Below are positions 7,894 through 15,034 of a stretch of DNA of 64,000 nt, piece by piece. The stretch lies in the NCBI RefSeq assembly GCF_003013475.1, contig NZ_PXZO01000037.1, positions 1 to 64,000 on the forward strand, written 5' to 3'. A model generated the notes under the pieces. It had not been told where the DNA came from. It saw nothing but the letters and a program-made list of their open reading frames with translations, and made no database searches. Each line of letters opens with the position of its first letter. Within the stretch, counting starts at the first letter, position 1. This stretch comes from Brevibacillus porteri (GTDB taxonomy: Bacteria > Bacillota > Bacilli > Brevibacillales > Brevibacillaceae). The position numbers were made by a program, and so were the translations under genes.

Positions 7894-8224
7894 CCTCCGT
7901 AAATTCGCCTTTAGTTCTGTTTGTATCGGTATATAGATTCCAAATAGGATTTTGGAAAAAACCCTGCATTTCAGAACCAAGTGCCATTCCATCGAGTATT
8001 CCGTATTCAAAAGTTACTTCTCCCTCAATTGCCCGTAGCCAATTCACGCGGGATTCTAATTCATTGTGTATCTCAGAATGTTCTTCACCGAGGATCGTCC
8101 CCAATTCCGCATAAAGCTCGTAAAATCGAGTATTTGCCAGTTTGACTGCCTCGTTTTTTTCGATGGGTAATTTATCCATTCTTTTGTGGATAGCTGGTTT
8201 TAACCAGTTCATAAGCATTTTCAA
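7838..8224 (-). CDS. Small phage protein, copy C of a tandem family
   Basis: A 128-residue protein with a helical body; the segment LGTILGEEHSEIHNELE followed by EVTFEYGILDGMALGSE parallels copy A (LLPDDKEHLL...EEFAYKAGFMDAM). The TTG at 8224 is 7 nt from GGGAGGG, while the next ATG at 8218 is about 13 nt away, so TTG is preferred. The last 20 residues (with CKECKCC) look unlike the family and may be read from a neighbouring frame after a frameshift. The function is unknown. Confidence 0.5.
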   Translation of the reverse strand: MKMLMNWLKPAIHKRMDKLPIEKNEAVKLANTRFYELYAELGTILGEEHSEIHNELESRVNWLRAIEGEVTFEYGILDGMALGSEMQGFFQNPIWNLYTDTNRTKGEFTEGAGYCKECKCCWFGRGSL

Positions 8225-8246
8225 ACAGGTTCCCTCCCCTTTTGTA

Positions 8247-8316
8247 GGAGGACAAACTTTTATGTATACATATTTGCAACATTCGCTATAATAAGTAATA
8301 GCGAGGCTTGTCCTCC
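8247..8316. repeat. Nested inverted repeats in the phage operon
   Basis: The outer arms are GGAGGACAA (8247-8255) and TTGTCCTCC (8308-8316). The inner arms are TCGCTAT (8283-8289) and ATAGCGA (8298-8304). A further pair, GTCATTTCC (8329-8337) and GGAAATGAC (8360-8368), follows. The concentration of perfect repeats within 120 bp suggests structured RNA or a protein-binding region rather than chance. Confidence 0.55.
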
Positions 8317-8407
8317 GTTGATTCGGTTGTCATTTCCTTGGTCCGCCAAGACAATTTAGGGAAATGACTGTTTTACTCCACCTGTTCGCAGCAGGTGGTT
8401 TTTTCTT
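8299..8407 (+). ncRNA. Candidate antisense small RNA (OOP-like)
   Basis: A plus-strand transcription unit of about 110 nt with no convincing ORF. A sigma-A -10 box TATAAT lies at 8287-8292, with TATACA (8265-8270) at 16-nt spacing. A textbook intrinsic terminator follows at 8378-8398, ending in a T-run. All genes around it are leftward, so the RNA would be antisense to the 3' end of the gene at 8373-8621 and to the leader of the next gene. The lambda OOP RNA is placed similarly against cII. Inferred from signals only. Confidence 0.4.
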
Positions 8408-8621
8408 TTTTTGCCCAACGCCCGAGTATTTTTGCTGCTTGTTCGGACTCCCGAGCTTTCTTTATTTCCGTTACTTTTTCAGCAGTAATTCGCATTTTGA
8501 GAGCTACCATGATCATCCCTTGCTGGTCATAGCGTCTGGCTGTTTCCTCAAGAGCAGATACGATCAGCGAAAGCTGCTCCTCGTCCACCCCATTCAGTTT
8601 TTCCTTTACATTTTCATCCAT
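8373..8621 (-). CDS. Small phage early protein, unidentified
   Basis: An 82-residue highly charged helical protein with a C-terminal CC pair. GGGGGTGATAAGGAG lies before the ATG. The final codons coincide with the plus-strand terminator of the antisense RNA candidate, so the lysine-rich end (KKEKTTCC) may be shaped by that RNA element. The family is not recognised. Confidence 0.5.
   Translation of the reverse strand: MDENVKEKLNGVDEEQLSLIVSALEETARRYDQQGMIMVALKMRITAEKVTEIKKARESEQAAKILGRWAKKEKTTCCEQVE
8378..8412 (+). terminator. Intrinsic terminator of the candidate antisense RNA
   Basis: CCACCTG (8378-8384) pairs perfectly with CAGGTGG (8392-8398) around a 7-nt loop, and 14 nearly uninterrupted T residues follow on the plus strand. 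It points against the direction of every neighbouring gene and lies inside the last codons of the leftward gene at 8373-8621. Confidence 0.7.
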
Positions 8622-8664
8622 CGCTCCTTATCACCCCCTTTCAGGCTTTTCAGCGTACCTCGAA

Positions 8665-8952
8665 CTAGGCAATTGTTTTTTGAGAAGCGCGCCTATTCAA
8701 GTAATGGAAGTGTCGATCTAAGAACGCCTGCATTTCCTTTGCCCGAAACATCCACCTGCCACTTTCACGGCCATTCGAGATTTCAGCCATTTCTTCCTTA
8801 AATTCTGGATTCAGGAGAATGTTTTCGATAAGCCAATCGCGTTTTCTGCAAGTTTCCGCTTCGAGACGTTTCAGATCCCACCATCTTCTACAAGGTTGCG
8901 TATGAATTGCTCGTCAATACTTACCCTTATTGCCTCTGTTGAGTTCAAACAT
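8665..8952 (-). pseudogene. Broken DUF771-type phage gene
   Basis: A strong ribosome site (GAGGAGG) and ATG at 8952 open a frame that stops after 12 codons. A second frame then encodes VSIDEQFIRNLVEDG. A third encodes WDLKRLEAETCRKRDWLIEN and continues to a stop at 8665, ending AFLDRHFHYLNRRA. In order, these pieces look like the start, helix-turn-helix-like middle and end of the DUF771 family of small phage proteins. At least two frameshifts or a small deletion have broken it. The family match is from memory of its typical pattern. Confidence 0.55.
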
Positions 8953-8994
8953 CTTTCCTCCTCTCTATCATCTGGCAAATATAAAACAAACAAT

Positions 8995-9010
8995 GTTTCT
9001 AATTCGAAAC
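8995..9010. promoter_or_regulatory. Candidate repressor operator overlapping the cro-like stop codon
   Basis: GTTTCTAATTCGAAAC, a GTTTC-N6-GAAAC inverted repeat identical in layout to the one at 9249-9264. It overlaps the stop codon of the Cro-like gene and precedes the broken DUF771-type gene. Confidence 0.55.
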
Positions 9011-9232
9011 CATCGGATTTAAAAAATACTCATCTGCACTTATCTCATAAGTAGTACAGATGAGACGAACCTCTGAGAGTGAGAAGTCACCCCCTGTTCC
9101 ATTCAGATTTTGATTGAAAGCGGATGTTGATTTCTCGAGTAAATTCGCAACTTCTTTCTGATTTATGCCACGTTCATCCAGAAGCGCTTTGAATTTTGTG
9201 TAAGGGGTATGACGTCGCTTGATGACTCGCAA
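8999..9232 (-). CDS. Cro-like XRE-family regulator (phage)
   Basis: A 77-residue single-domain helix-turn-helix protein (FKALLDERGINQKEVANLLE, then STSAFNQNLNG as the recognition region). It starts at a TTG 7 nt after AGGAGGTG. It is divergent from the CI-like repressor at 9409 and first in the leftward early operon, the standard place for Cro. It would bind the GTTTC/GAAAC operators and turn down the repressor or itself. Confidence 0.8.
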   Translation of the reverse strand: MRVIKRRHTPYTKFKALLDERGINQKEVANLLEKSTSAFNQNLNGTGGDFSLSEVRLICTTYEISADEYFLNPMVSN

Positions 9233-9248
9233 GTATTAGCACCTCCTA

Positions 9249-9264
9249 GTTTCTCATTCGAAAC
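9249..9264. promoter_or_regulatory. Candidate repressor operator upstream of cro-like gene
   Basis: GTTTCTCATTCGAAAC is a GTTTC-N6-GAAAC inverted repeat between the cro-like promoter and its ribosome site. Related half-sites occur at 9292-9296 (inside the cro-like promoter spacer) and 9339-9349 (GTTTTCGAAAC, overlapping the repressor promoter). Confidence 0.6.
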
Positions 9265-9275
9265 TTTATGAGCTG

Positions 9276-9304
9276 AGTATAATTGCCAAAAGTTTCGTTG
9301 TCAA
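9276..9304 (-). promoter_or_regulatory. Promoter of the leftward early phage operon
   Basis: On the minus strand, TTGACA and TATACT are separated by exactly 17 nt, a near-consensus sigma-A promoter. A GAAAC half-operator lies in its spacer, so a bound repressor would cover it. It drives the Cro-like gene and probably the replication operon. Confidence 0.75.
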
Positions 9305-9334
9305 TAACATATTAGCCGATTATCTATATATTTG

Positions 9335-9363
9335 TTGCGTTTTCGAAACACATAAGATATTAT
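9335..9363 (+). promoter_or_regulatory. Promoter of the phage repressor gene
   Basis: TTGCGT (9335-9340) and TATTAT (9358-9363) have 17-nt spacing. The palindromic TTTCGAAAC core lies in the -35/spacer region, consistent with autoregulation by the XRE repressor encoded just downstream. Confidence 0.55.
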
Positions 9364-9408
9364 TGGTTTAGACCGATCTAAATTGTTAATTGTTAGGAGA
9401 GTCCTGAA

Positions 9409-9741
9409 ATGAAGTCGTTTGGAGATAAGGTAAAAGAATTGAGAGTTGGACGCAGGTTATCCCAAGAGGAATTGGCTGAAAAACTAAATGAACGTTTCGG
9501 CAGCGCAATCAACAAGAGCATGATTTCAAAATGGGAGAATAATCTAAGCGAACCTAAATTAGAAACTGCTCGAATGCTTGCATTATTCTTCAATGAGTCC
9601 TTGGACGATTTACTGAGCCTTAATAACGACATTCAAACAATCGCAGCTCACCACGATGGGGAAGATTGGACTGAGGAAGAACTTGAGGAAATTGAGCGCT
9701 TTAAAGAGTTTGTGAAACTAAAGAGAAAACAACAGGAGTGA
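9409..9741 (+). CDS. CI-like XRE-family phage repressor
   Basis: A 110-residue protein. Residues about 3-65 form an XRE helix-turn-helix domain (VKELRVGRRLSQEELAEKLN and INKSMISKWENN). An acidic C-terminal helix (about 75-105) follows. It has no RecA-dependent LexA-type cleavage domain. Repressors of this short type are instead cut by a partner ImmA protease, which is encoded 4 nt downstream. The start follows AGGAGAG. It is divergent from the Cro-like gene, with operators between them. Confidence 0.85.
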   Translation: MKSFGDKVKELRVGRRLSQEELAEKLNERFGSAINKSMISKWENNLSEPKLETARMLALFFNESLDDLLSLNNDIQTIAAHHDGEDWTEEELEEIERFKEFVKLKRKQQE

Positions 9742-9745
9742 CAGA

Positions 9746-10207
9746 ATGACCTACGAGGAACTCTACCAGGAGGCAACACAACTAGGAATAGACATCTATG
9801 AAATGCCTTTAAAACCAAGAATCAACGGACTTTACGGTGACAATGTTATAGGCATTAATAAATTCATCCCAACTAGCACCGAGAAAGTTTGTATACTCGC
9901 TGAGGAGTTAGGCCATTATTTTACTTCATCTGGAGATATCCTAGATCAATCGGAAATCGCTAACCGGAAACAAGAGAAACGTGCAAGAAGCTGGGGATAT
10001 GAAAAGCTCATTCCTCTCAACAGATTTGTCCAAGCCCATAAACACGGAATTAGGAATCGATACGAACTTGCTGATCATCTTGGGGTAACAGAAGATTTTC
10101 TTGAATCCGCTATAAACAGATACATCGAAAAATATGGGACGCATGTAATGGTTGGTACTTCTATTGTTACTTTTGAGCCATTGGGTGTAGCAAAACTTTT
10201 TGAGTAA
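9746..10207 (+). CDS. ImmA/IrrE-family metallopeptidase
   Basis: A 153-residue protein with the metalloprotease helix AEELGHYFTSSGDI (about residues 51-64). The first zinc histidine of the classical HExxH is replaced by Glu in this subfamily's EELGH motif, a variant common beside short phage repressors. ImmA of ICEBs1 cleaves the ImmR repressor to induce the element. Gene order (repressor, then ImmA, 4-nt gap) matches that pair. Substrate and activity are inferred from context. Confidence 0.8.
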   Translation: MTYEELYQEATQLGIDIYEMPLKPRINGLYGDNVIGINKFIPTSTEKVCILAEELGHYFTSSGDILDQSEIANRKQEKRARSWGYEKLIPLNRFVQAHKHGIRNRYELADHLGVTEDFLESAINRYIEKYGTHVMVGTSIVTFEPLGVAKLFE

Positions 10208-10324
10208 CTTTGCGCTTTCCAGCCGCAAGGCTGTTTATCATATAAATCGAACCGAACCAATGTTCTTGCTTGTGTTTTGAATACCTGAAAAGGAGCATCG
10301 CGTTATGGCCAGTTTTCAAGATGG

Positions 10325-11431
10325 ATGTACAAGTATTACTCTACAATCGATCCGGAAACAGGTAAAAAGAAGCCGTCTACTAAAAGAGGTTTCAAAACGA
10401 AGAAAGAGGCGCAATTAGATGCAGCTCGGACAGAACAGCAGCTAGCAGAAGGAACGTTCATTACAGAGGACAAGAGCAGCGTTACCTTTGAACAAGTCTT
10501 TAAACAGTGGTTTGAGACGATTTCAAGCACCTATAAACCCAGCACTCGAAAAGCCGTACTATCGAAATTCAACAAGCGCATTCTCCCCCACTTTAGAAAA
10601 TTAAAAATGAAGGACATCAGTAAAGCTTATTGCCAAGATGTGATTAATAAGGTTGCCGAAGAAATTAAATCGGTCGAGAACATGAAGATGTATGCGAATC
10701 AAATATTTGAGTATGCGATATCAAAAGAAATCCTTGTAAACAATCCGTTAAAAGGAGTGATCATTCCGAAGAAGGACGAGGAGTTTATCGTAAGCGCAGA
10801 TGAACCCGAGCGTAATTACTGGGAGAAACTTGAGATCAAGAAATTTTTAGATATTGCGAAACTCGAGTGTACAATGCGGGATTTTATAATGTTCCATCTG
10901 CTAATTTACACTGGCGGACGTAAAGGGGAAGTTCTGGCCTTACGCTGGAGCGACATCGACTTTAAAGCCAAAACCATTCATTTCAATAAAACTTTGTTCT
11001 ATGAAAAAGGACAGTATGTCACTCTGACATCCAAAACGGCCGCTTCAAGGCGTCTTATAAGTATAGATGACACAACCGTAGGGTTGCTCAAAAAATACCG
11101 TACAGGGCAATATGGAGCTTCGGTTGTACATCTCCACTCAAAAGATACTGAAATGGTTTTAACTCGTGAAGAAGGGTCCCCTCTTCGACTCGCATATCCA
11201 AATGACAAATTAAATGAGATTATCAAATCCAATAACCTTCATCCAATAAACATCCACGGAATGCGACACTCGCACGCCTCCCTTTTATTTGAAGCCGGAG
11301 CCAGCATCAAGGAAGTTCAGGAGCGCCTCGGTCATTCCGATATCAAAATGACTATGAACATCTACACCCACGTTACCCGAACGGTCAAAGAGCAAACTGC
11401 ATCCCGATTTGAGAAGTTCATGGAGCTATGA
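10325..11431 (+). CDS. Tyrosine recombinase (phage integrase), 5' end frameshifted
   Basis: The protein has an N-terminal arm-binding domain (YKYYSTIDPETGKK), a SAM-like core-binding domain (about 65-145) and a catalytic domain with TGGRKGE (first Arg), HGMRHSHAS (HxxR region), LGHSD and the tyrosine in MNIYTHV. The usual start MASFQ is present at 10305 behind AAAAGGAGC but in another frame. One extra A after 10319 would join it to the main frame. The ATG at 10325 has no ribosome site. The gene points at the 3' end of rpsI, suggesting the attachment site lies in 11432-11540. Confidence 0.85.
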   Translation: MYKYYSTIDPETGKKKPSTKRGFKTKKEAQLDAARTEQQLAEGTFITEDKSSVTFEQVFKQWFETISSTYKPSTRKAVLSKFNKRILPHFRKLKMKDISKAYCQDVINKVAEEIKSVENMKMYANQIFEYAISKEILVNNPLKGVIIPKKDEEFIVSADEPERNYWEKLEIKKFLDIAKLECTMRDFIMFHLLIYTGGRKGEVLALRWSDIDFKAKTIHFNKTLFYEKGQYVTLTSKTAASRRLISIDDTTVGLLKKYRTGQYGASVVHLHSKDTEMVLTREEGSPLRLAYPNDKLNEIIKSNNLHPINIHGMRHSHASLLFEAGASIKEVQERLGHSDIKMTMNIYTHVTRTVKEQTASRFEKFMEL

Positions 11432-11474
11432 CCATACAAATATGGTCAAAATATGGTCACGGCTCATTCGGGGG

Positions 11475-11510
11475 AAAAATTAAAGCCCCTGACCAATGAA
11501 GGCCAAGGGC
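11475..11510 (-). terminator. Intrinsic terminator of rplM-rpsI
   Basis: On the minus strand, GCCCTTGGCC and GGTCAGGGGC pair along 10 bp (two G-U) around a 6-nt loop, then TTTAATTTTT. It closes the ribosomal superoperon and lies between rpsI and the phage integrase. Confidence 0.85.
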
Positions 11511-11535
11511 GATAATCCTTGATATAGCAAGCTTC

Positions 11536-11928
11536 TTAGCGCTTGGAGAATTGAGGTGCGCGACGAGCTGCTTTCAAGCCGTATTTCTTACGCTCTTTCA
11601 TACGAGGATCGCGAGTCAGGAAGCCAGCGCGTTTCAGAGCGCCGCGCAGTTCCGGATCTGCTTTCAGCAGAGCGCGAGCAACGCCGTGACGGATTGCACC
11701 AGCTTGGCCAGTGGTTCCGCCGCCGTTTACGTTAACCAATACATCGTAACGACCAAGAGTTTCAGTCAAAACGAGTGGTTGTTTTACGATCAATTTCAGT
11801 GTTTCCAAACCAAAGTAAGTATCCATTTCACGCTTGTTGATCACGATGCGACCTTCACCTGGAACCAGGCGAACGCGTGCTACGGAGTGCTTACGACGAC
11901 CTGTACCGTAGTATTGTACTTGTGCCAC
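11536..11928 (-). CDS. rpsI: 30S ribosomal protein S9
   Basis: 130 residues, full length. It has the family-typical start ([16 protein letters not shown]), [20 protein letters not shown] in the middle and the SKR C-terminus that reaches the P-site tRNA. The GTG start follows GGGAGG. It is cotranscribed with rplM and is the last gene of the superoperon. Its 3' end abuts the phage-like element. Confidence 0.97.
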   Translation of the reverse strand: MAQVQYYGTGRRKHSVARVRLVPGEGRIVINKREMDTYFGLETLKLIVKQPLVLTETLGRYDVLVNVNGGGTTGQAGAIRHGVARALLKADPELRGALKRAGFLTRDPRMKERKKYGLKAARRAPQFSKR

Positions 11929-11948
11929 GTATATTTCCTCCCTTTACC

Positions 11949-12386
11949 TTAACCGCGAATTTGCCAAACTTCTGGTTTTTGTGCTGCGTGTGGATGCTCA
12001 GTTCCAGCGTATACTTTCAGCTTGGTGAACATTTGACGTCCCAGGCTGTTTTTAGGCAGCATGCCTTTTACCGCCAGTTCGAACATACGATCTGGTCTCT
12101 TGTTCAGCATTGCGCCAGCAGTGGTCTTTTTCAAACCACCTGGATACAGGGAGTGAGTGTAGTAAATTTTGTCATTCAGTTTGTTACCAGTCAATTTCAC
12201 TTTGTCAGCGTTGAGTACGATTACGAAATCGCCAGCGTCAACGTGAGGAGTGAATTCTGGTTTCAATTTTCCGCGCAGGATAGAAGCTACTTCGCTCGCC
12301 AGACGACCCAGCGTTTGGCCTTCAGCGTCTACGATGTACCATTTGCGCTCAACTTCGAGCGGTTTCGCCATATATGTGGTACGCAT
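11949..12386 (-). CDS. rplM: 50S ribosomal protein L13
   Basis: 145 residues, with [20 protein letters not shown] at the N-terminus and the conserved [18 protein letters not shown] segment. It binds 23S rRNA early in large-subunit assembly. AGGAGGG precedes the ATG. It has its own promoter and a long leader (12,387-12,564), and it is followed after 20 nt by rpsI. Confidence 0.97.
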   Translation of the reverse strand: MRTTYMAKPLEVERKWYIVDAEGQTLGRLASEVASILRGKLKPEFTPHVDAGDFVIVLNADKVKLTGNKLNDKIYYTHSLYPGGLKKTTAGAMLNKRPDRMFELAVKGMLPKNSLGRQMFTKLKVYAGTEHPHAAQKPEVWQIRG

Positions 12387-12564
12387 TTTTGTCCCTCCTA
12401 AATATCTTACCTAACACACTTATAACCAAAACAACCGAAACTTGCAATGGAAGATAATTGCTGTTACGGGTGAGCAACTCTTCCAGGTGTTCCATGTAAT
12501 CACGATCTTGTCTTTCAATCCCGGGGCTAGAGTGGGGCTAGGCGGGGTTAAAATACCAAGGAAT
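12387..12564 (-). promoter_or_regulatory. Probable L13-type autoregulatory leader
   Basis: A leader of about 180 nt between the rplM promoter and start codon, with a GC-rich stretch (two AGCCCC motifs) and several short complementary segments. Firmicute rplM-rpsI operons are known to carry an L13 leader RNA thought to bind L13. I see the position and length fit but could not confirm the secondary structure by hand. Confidence 0.45.
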
Positions 12565-12593
12565 ATCGTACTACATAGACGCCCCATAGTCAA
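12565..12593 (-). promoter_or_regulatory. Sigma-A promoter of rplM-rpsI
   Basis: On the minus strand, TTGACT and TACGAT are separated by 17 nt, just downstream of truA. It gives rplM-rpsI transcription independent of the superoperon. Confidence 0.75.
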
Positions 12594-12630
12594 GTGCTGC
12601 TCGTTCGTCTAATAGTTGGAAATCTGAGAA

Positions 12631-13365
12631 CTAGTAGACAACTTCCCACATGGTCAGACCCTTGGCTGGTGCTGTCTTACCTGCCTTTTCCCGATCACAT
12701 GCGGCGAGGATTTCCCTCAGTTCAGCAGGGTTTCTTTTTCCTTGCCCTACTTCAACCAAAGTCCCCACAATAATTCGAACCATGTTGTACAAAAAACCGT
12801 TGCCTCGGCATGTCACCCAGACCTCGTCTCCGCTTTTTTCTACGGTGACCCCGTACACAGTCCGAACCTTGTCCTCCACGTATGTCTTTGCTGAGCAAAA
12901 GGAAGTAAAATCATGTTCACCCACCAAGTAATGAGCAGCCTGCTGCATCGCGTCCACATCTAACGGAAACCGGACATGATCGGCGTAACGATGTCGAAAT
13001 ACATCTGCCACTGGAGTGTTATCGATACAATATCGATATTCTTTTACTTGCACGTCAAAACGCGCATGAAAAGAGGCATCGACCTCTTCGACTGTCCGAA
13101 TGACAATAGAATCAGGCAGCTGATTGTTCAACACAAACCGCCATTTATCCATCGGAATGTTACTCGACGTGTCAAAGTGAATCACTTGACCGCGCGCATG
13201 AACACCCGCATCTGTCCGGCCCGAACCGAAGACTTGGATATCCTCTCCGGTAACCCGATTCAAAGCGGCTTCAATTTCACCCTGGACCGTTACTTGATCT
13301 GGCTGTACCTGAAAACCGCTAAAGTCAGTTCCGTCATATGCCAATACACATCGCAGTCGCTTCAT
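12631..13365 (-). CDS. truA: tRNA pseudouridine(38-40) synthase
   Basis: 244 residues. It converts uridines 38-40 of many tRNA anticodon arms to pseudouridine. The catalytic aspartate lies in GSGRTDAGVHARGQ (about 51-64), and the N-terminus (LAYDGTDFSGFQVQP) and NGFLYNMVRI match the family. The ATG at 13365 overlaps the ecfT stop codon as ATGA, so translation is coupled. An in-frame GTG four codons upstream is less likely. Confidence 0.95.
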   Translation of the reverse strand: MKRLRCVLAYDGTDFSGFQVQPDQVTVQGEIEAALNRVTGEDIQVFGSGRTDAGVHARGQVIHFDTSSNIPMDKWRFVLNNQLPDSIVIRTVEEVDASFHARFDVQVKEYRYCIDNTPVADVFRHRYADHVRFPLDVDAMQQAAHYLVGEHDFTSFCSAKTYVEDKVRTVYGVTVEKSGDEVWVTCRGNGFLYNMVRIIVGTLVEVGQGKRNPAELREILAACDREKAGKTAPAKGLTMWEVVY

Positions 13366-14159
13366 GTACGCCACCATCCAATCACGATTACCAAGATCAC
13401 ACTCGCAACAGCTACGATTCCATCACGCCAAGTGAACGTCAGCTTATTCAGCCGCGTTCTCCCCACTCCCCCGCGATAGCCACGTGCTTCCATCGCCAAA
13501 GCCAGCTCTTCCGCACGCCGAAACGCACTAACGAACAATGGGATCGCGATCGGAATCAGGTTCTTGGCTCTGCGCACGAGACTTCCACTGGTGAAATTGG
13601 CTCCTCTGGCGGTCTGCGCCTTGATGATTTTATCCGTTTCTTCCATCAGGGTCGGAATGAACCGGAGTGCAATTGACATCATCAGGGCTATATCATGAAC
13701 CGGTATGCCGATCTTCCCTAGTGGTCCTAGTAAACGCTCCAAACCCTCCGTCAAATCGATTGGAGAAGTGGTCAGTGTTAGCAAGGAACTAATGAGAATC
13801 AAAAGTCCCAAGCGCAAAGAAATGAAGATCGCCTGGCGAACCCCTTCCTCCTCTACTGTAAACCATCCCCACTGAAAGTAGACCGTTCCGCCTTTTGTGA
13901 TAAAAATATGCAAGACAACGGTAAACAAAATCAGGATCCAGACTGGCTTTAAGCTTTTTAATATATAGGACAACGAAAGCCTAGAAAGAAGTGCAGCATA
14001 CAGGGTAAAACCAATCAGTATGGCGTACGTTACCGTATTGTTAGCTAGAAAAATCAAGGTAGCAAAAAGGATAATGAAGAGAAGCTTGCTCCGCGGATCT
14101 GCACGATGTAAAAAAGATTGCCCTGGTACGTATTGACCAATTGCGATATTCTGCAGCAT
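13362..14159 (-). CDS. ecfT: ECF transporter transmembrane protein EcfT
   Basis: 265 residues with about five to six hydrophobic helices and the cytoplasmic coupling region. The two ARG signatures are visible (TARGANF and MEARGYRGG) and contact the EcfA ATPases. It forms the energy-coupling module with EcfA1 and EcfA2 and serves several vitamin-binding S components encoded elsewhere. It is in an operon with both ATPases. Confidence 0.95.
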   Translation of the reverse strand: MLQNIAIGQYVPGQSFLHRADPRSKLLFIILFATLIFLANNTVTYAILIGFTLYAALLSRLSLSYILKSLKPVWILILFTVVLHIFITKGGTVYFQWGWFTVEEEGVRQAIFISLRLGLLILISSLLTLTTSPIDLTEGLERLLGPLGKIGIPVHDIALMMSIALRFIPTLMEETDKIIKAQTARGANFTSGSLVRRAKNLIPIAIPLFVSAFRRAEELALAMEARGYRGGVGRTRLNKLTFTWRDGIVAVASVILVIVIGWWRT

Positions 14160-14161
14160 GC

Positions 14162-15034
14162 CTAGCCCTCCTTTGGTACGGACAGTCGTTCCAGCAGATG
14201 GGCAATCAGCTCTTCCTCCCGATAAAGGGAGCTCGGCAGACTAGCCTTGTCCGGCAGCAATTGATTCATTTGCGATACGAGAGCCACCGTTTCCGGTACA
14301 TCCAAAGACAGCTCTCGGAGACGATCTACATGCATGAATACTTCCTCCGGCTTCCCCTGCAAAGCTACTTGGCCTTGTGCCATCACAAGCAAATAGTCTG
14401 CATAGCGGGCTGCCTCTTCCATGCTGTGCGTGACCAATAGTGTCGTGAGGTTTTGTTCCCGATGAATCCGGTAGATTCCTTCCAGAATCGTTACTCGTCC
14501 CGCAGGATCAAGACCCGCAGTTGGTTCATCCAATACCAGAACCTTCGGCTGCATGGCAAGAACACCAGCCAAAGCAACACGTCGCATTTGCCCGCCACTC
14601 AAATGAAACGGCGAGCGATCCTTGATCGTGGCATAATCCAGGCCGACAATTTCAAGGGACTCCTTTACGCGCGCTTCCACCATTTCCGTTGGCAAGTCAA
14701 AATTGAGCGGTCCAAAAGCAACATCCTTTGCAACCGTTTCTTCAAACAACTGATGTTCAGGATATTGAAAGACGAGCCCAATATCGCGCCTTTGAGCATG
14801 GGGTAATCGCCGCTTTGGAGTAATGACCGCATCACCCAGGGTGATTTGCCCTGTACTAGGCATCAGTAACCCGTTCAAGTGCTGAATCAGCGTTGACTTA
14901 CCCGAGCCTGTGTGGCCAATAATTCCGACAAACGAACCGGATGGAATCGTCAGCGAAATATTGTGTAAGGCAACTCGTTCGAACGGTGTTCCTTTTGCGT
15001 AGATATGGCTTACTTGGTCAAAAGTAATTTGCAT
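14162..15034 (-). CDS. ecfA2: ECF transporter ATPase EcfA2
   Basis: 290 residues. ABC ATPase with Walker A GHTGSGKST (about 40-48), Q-loop VFQYPEHQLFEE, signature LSGGQMRRVA, Walker B VLVLDEPTAGLD and the H-loop in VTHSMEEAA. It pairs with EcfA1 to power vitamin uptake. It overlaps the end of ecfA1 by 25 nt and ends 2 nt before ecfT, so the three are tightly coupled. Confidence 0.95.
   Translation of the reverse strand: MQITFDQVSHIYAKGTPFERVALHNISLTIPSGSFVGIIGHTGSGKSTLIQHLNGLLMPSTGQITLGDAVITPKRRLPHAQRRDIGLVFQYPEHQLFEETVAKDVAFGPLNFDLPTEMVEARVKESLEIVGLDYATIKDRSPFHLSGGQMRRVALAGVLAMQPKVLVLDEPTAGLDPAGRVTILEGIYRIHREQNLTTLLVTHSMEEAARYADYLLVMAQGQVALQGKPEEVFMHVDRLRELSLDVPETVALVSQMNQLLPDKASLPSSLYREEELIAHLLERLSVPKEG

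Noticed and set aside
8364..8801. Plus-strand frame of 145 codons starting inside the antisense RNA candidate
   Set aside because: It runs antisense to a small phage gene and the DUF771 remnant, lacks a ribosome site and has no coding character.
11434..11460. Tandem ATATGGTCA copies just after the integrase
   Set aside because: Only two short copies. They could be part of an attachment site, but no partner copy was found, so they are not called.
1..11540. Direct repeats (attL/attR) flanking the phage element
   Set aside because: I compared the rpsI 3' end and the sequence after the integrase with the left region and saw no repeat longer than chance. The left boundary may lie outside the window.
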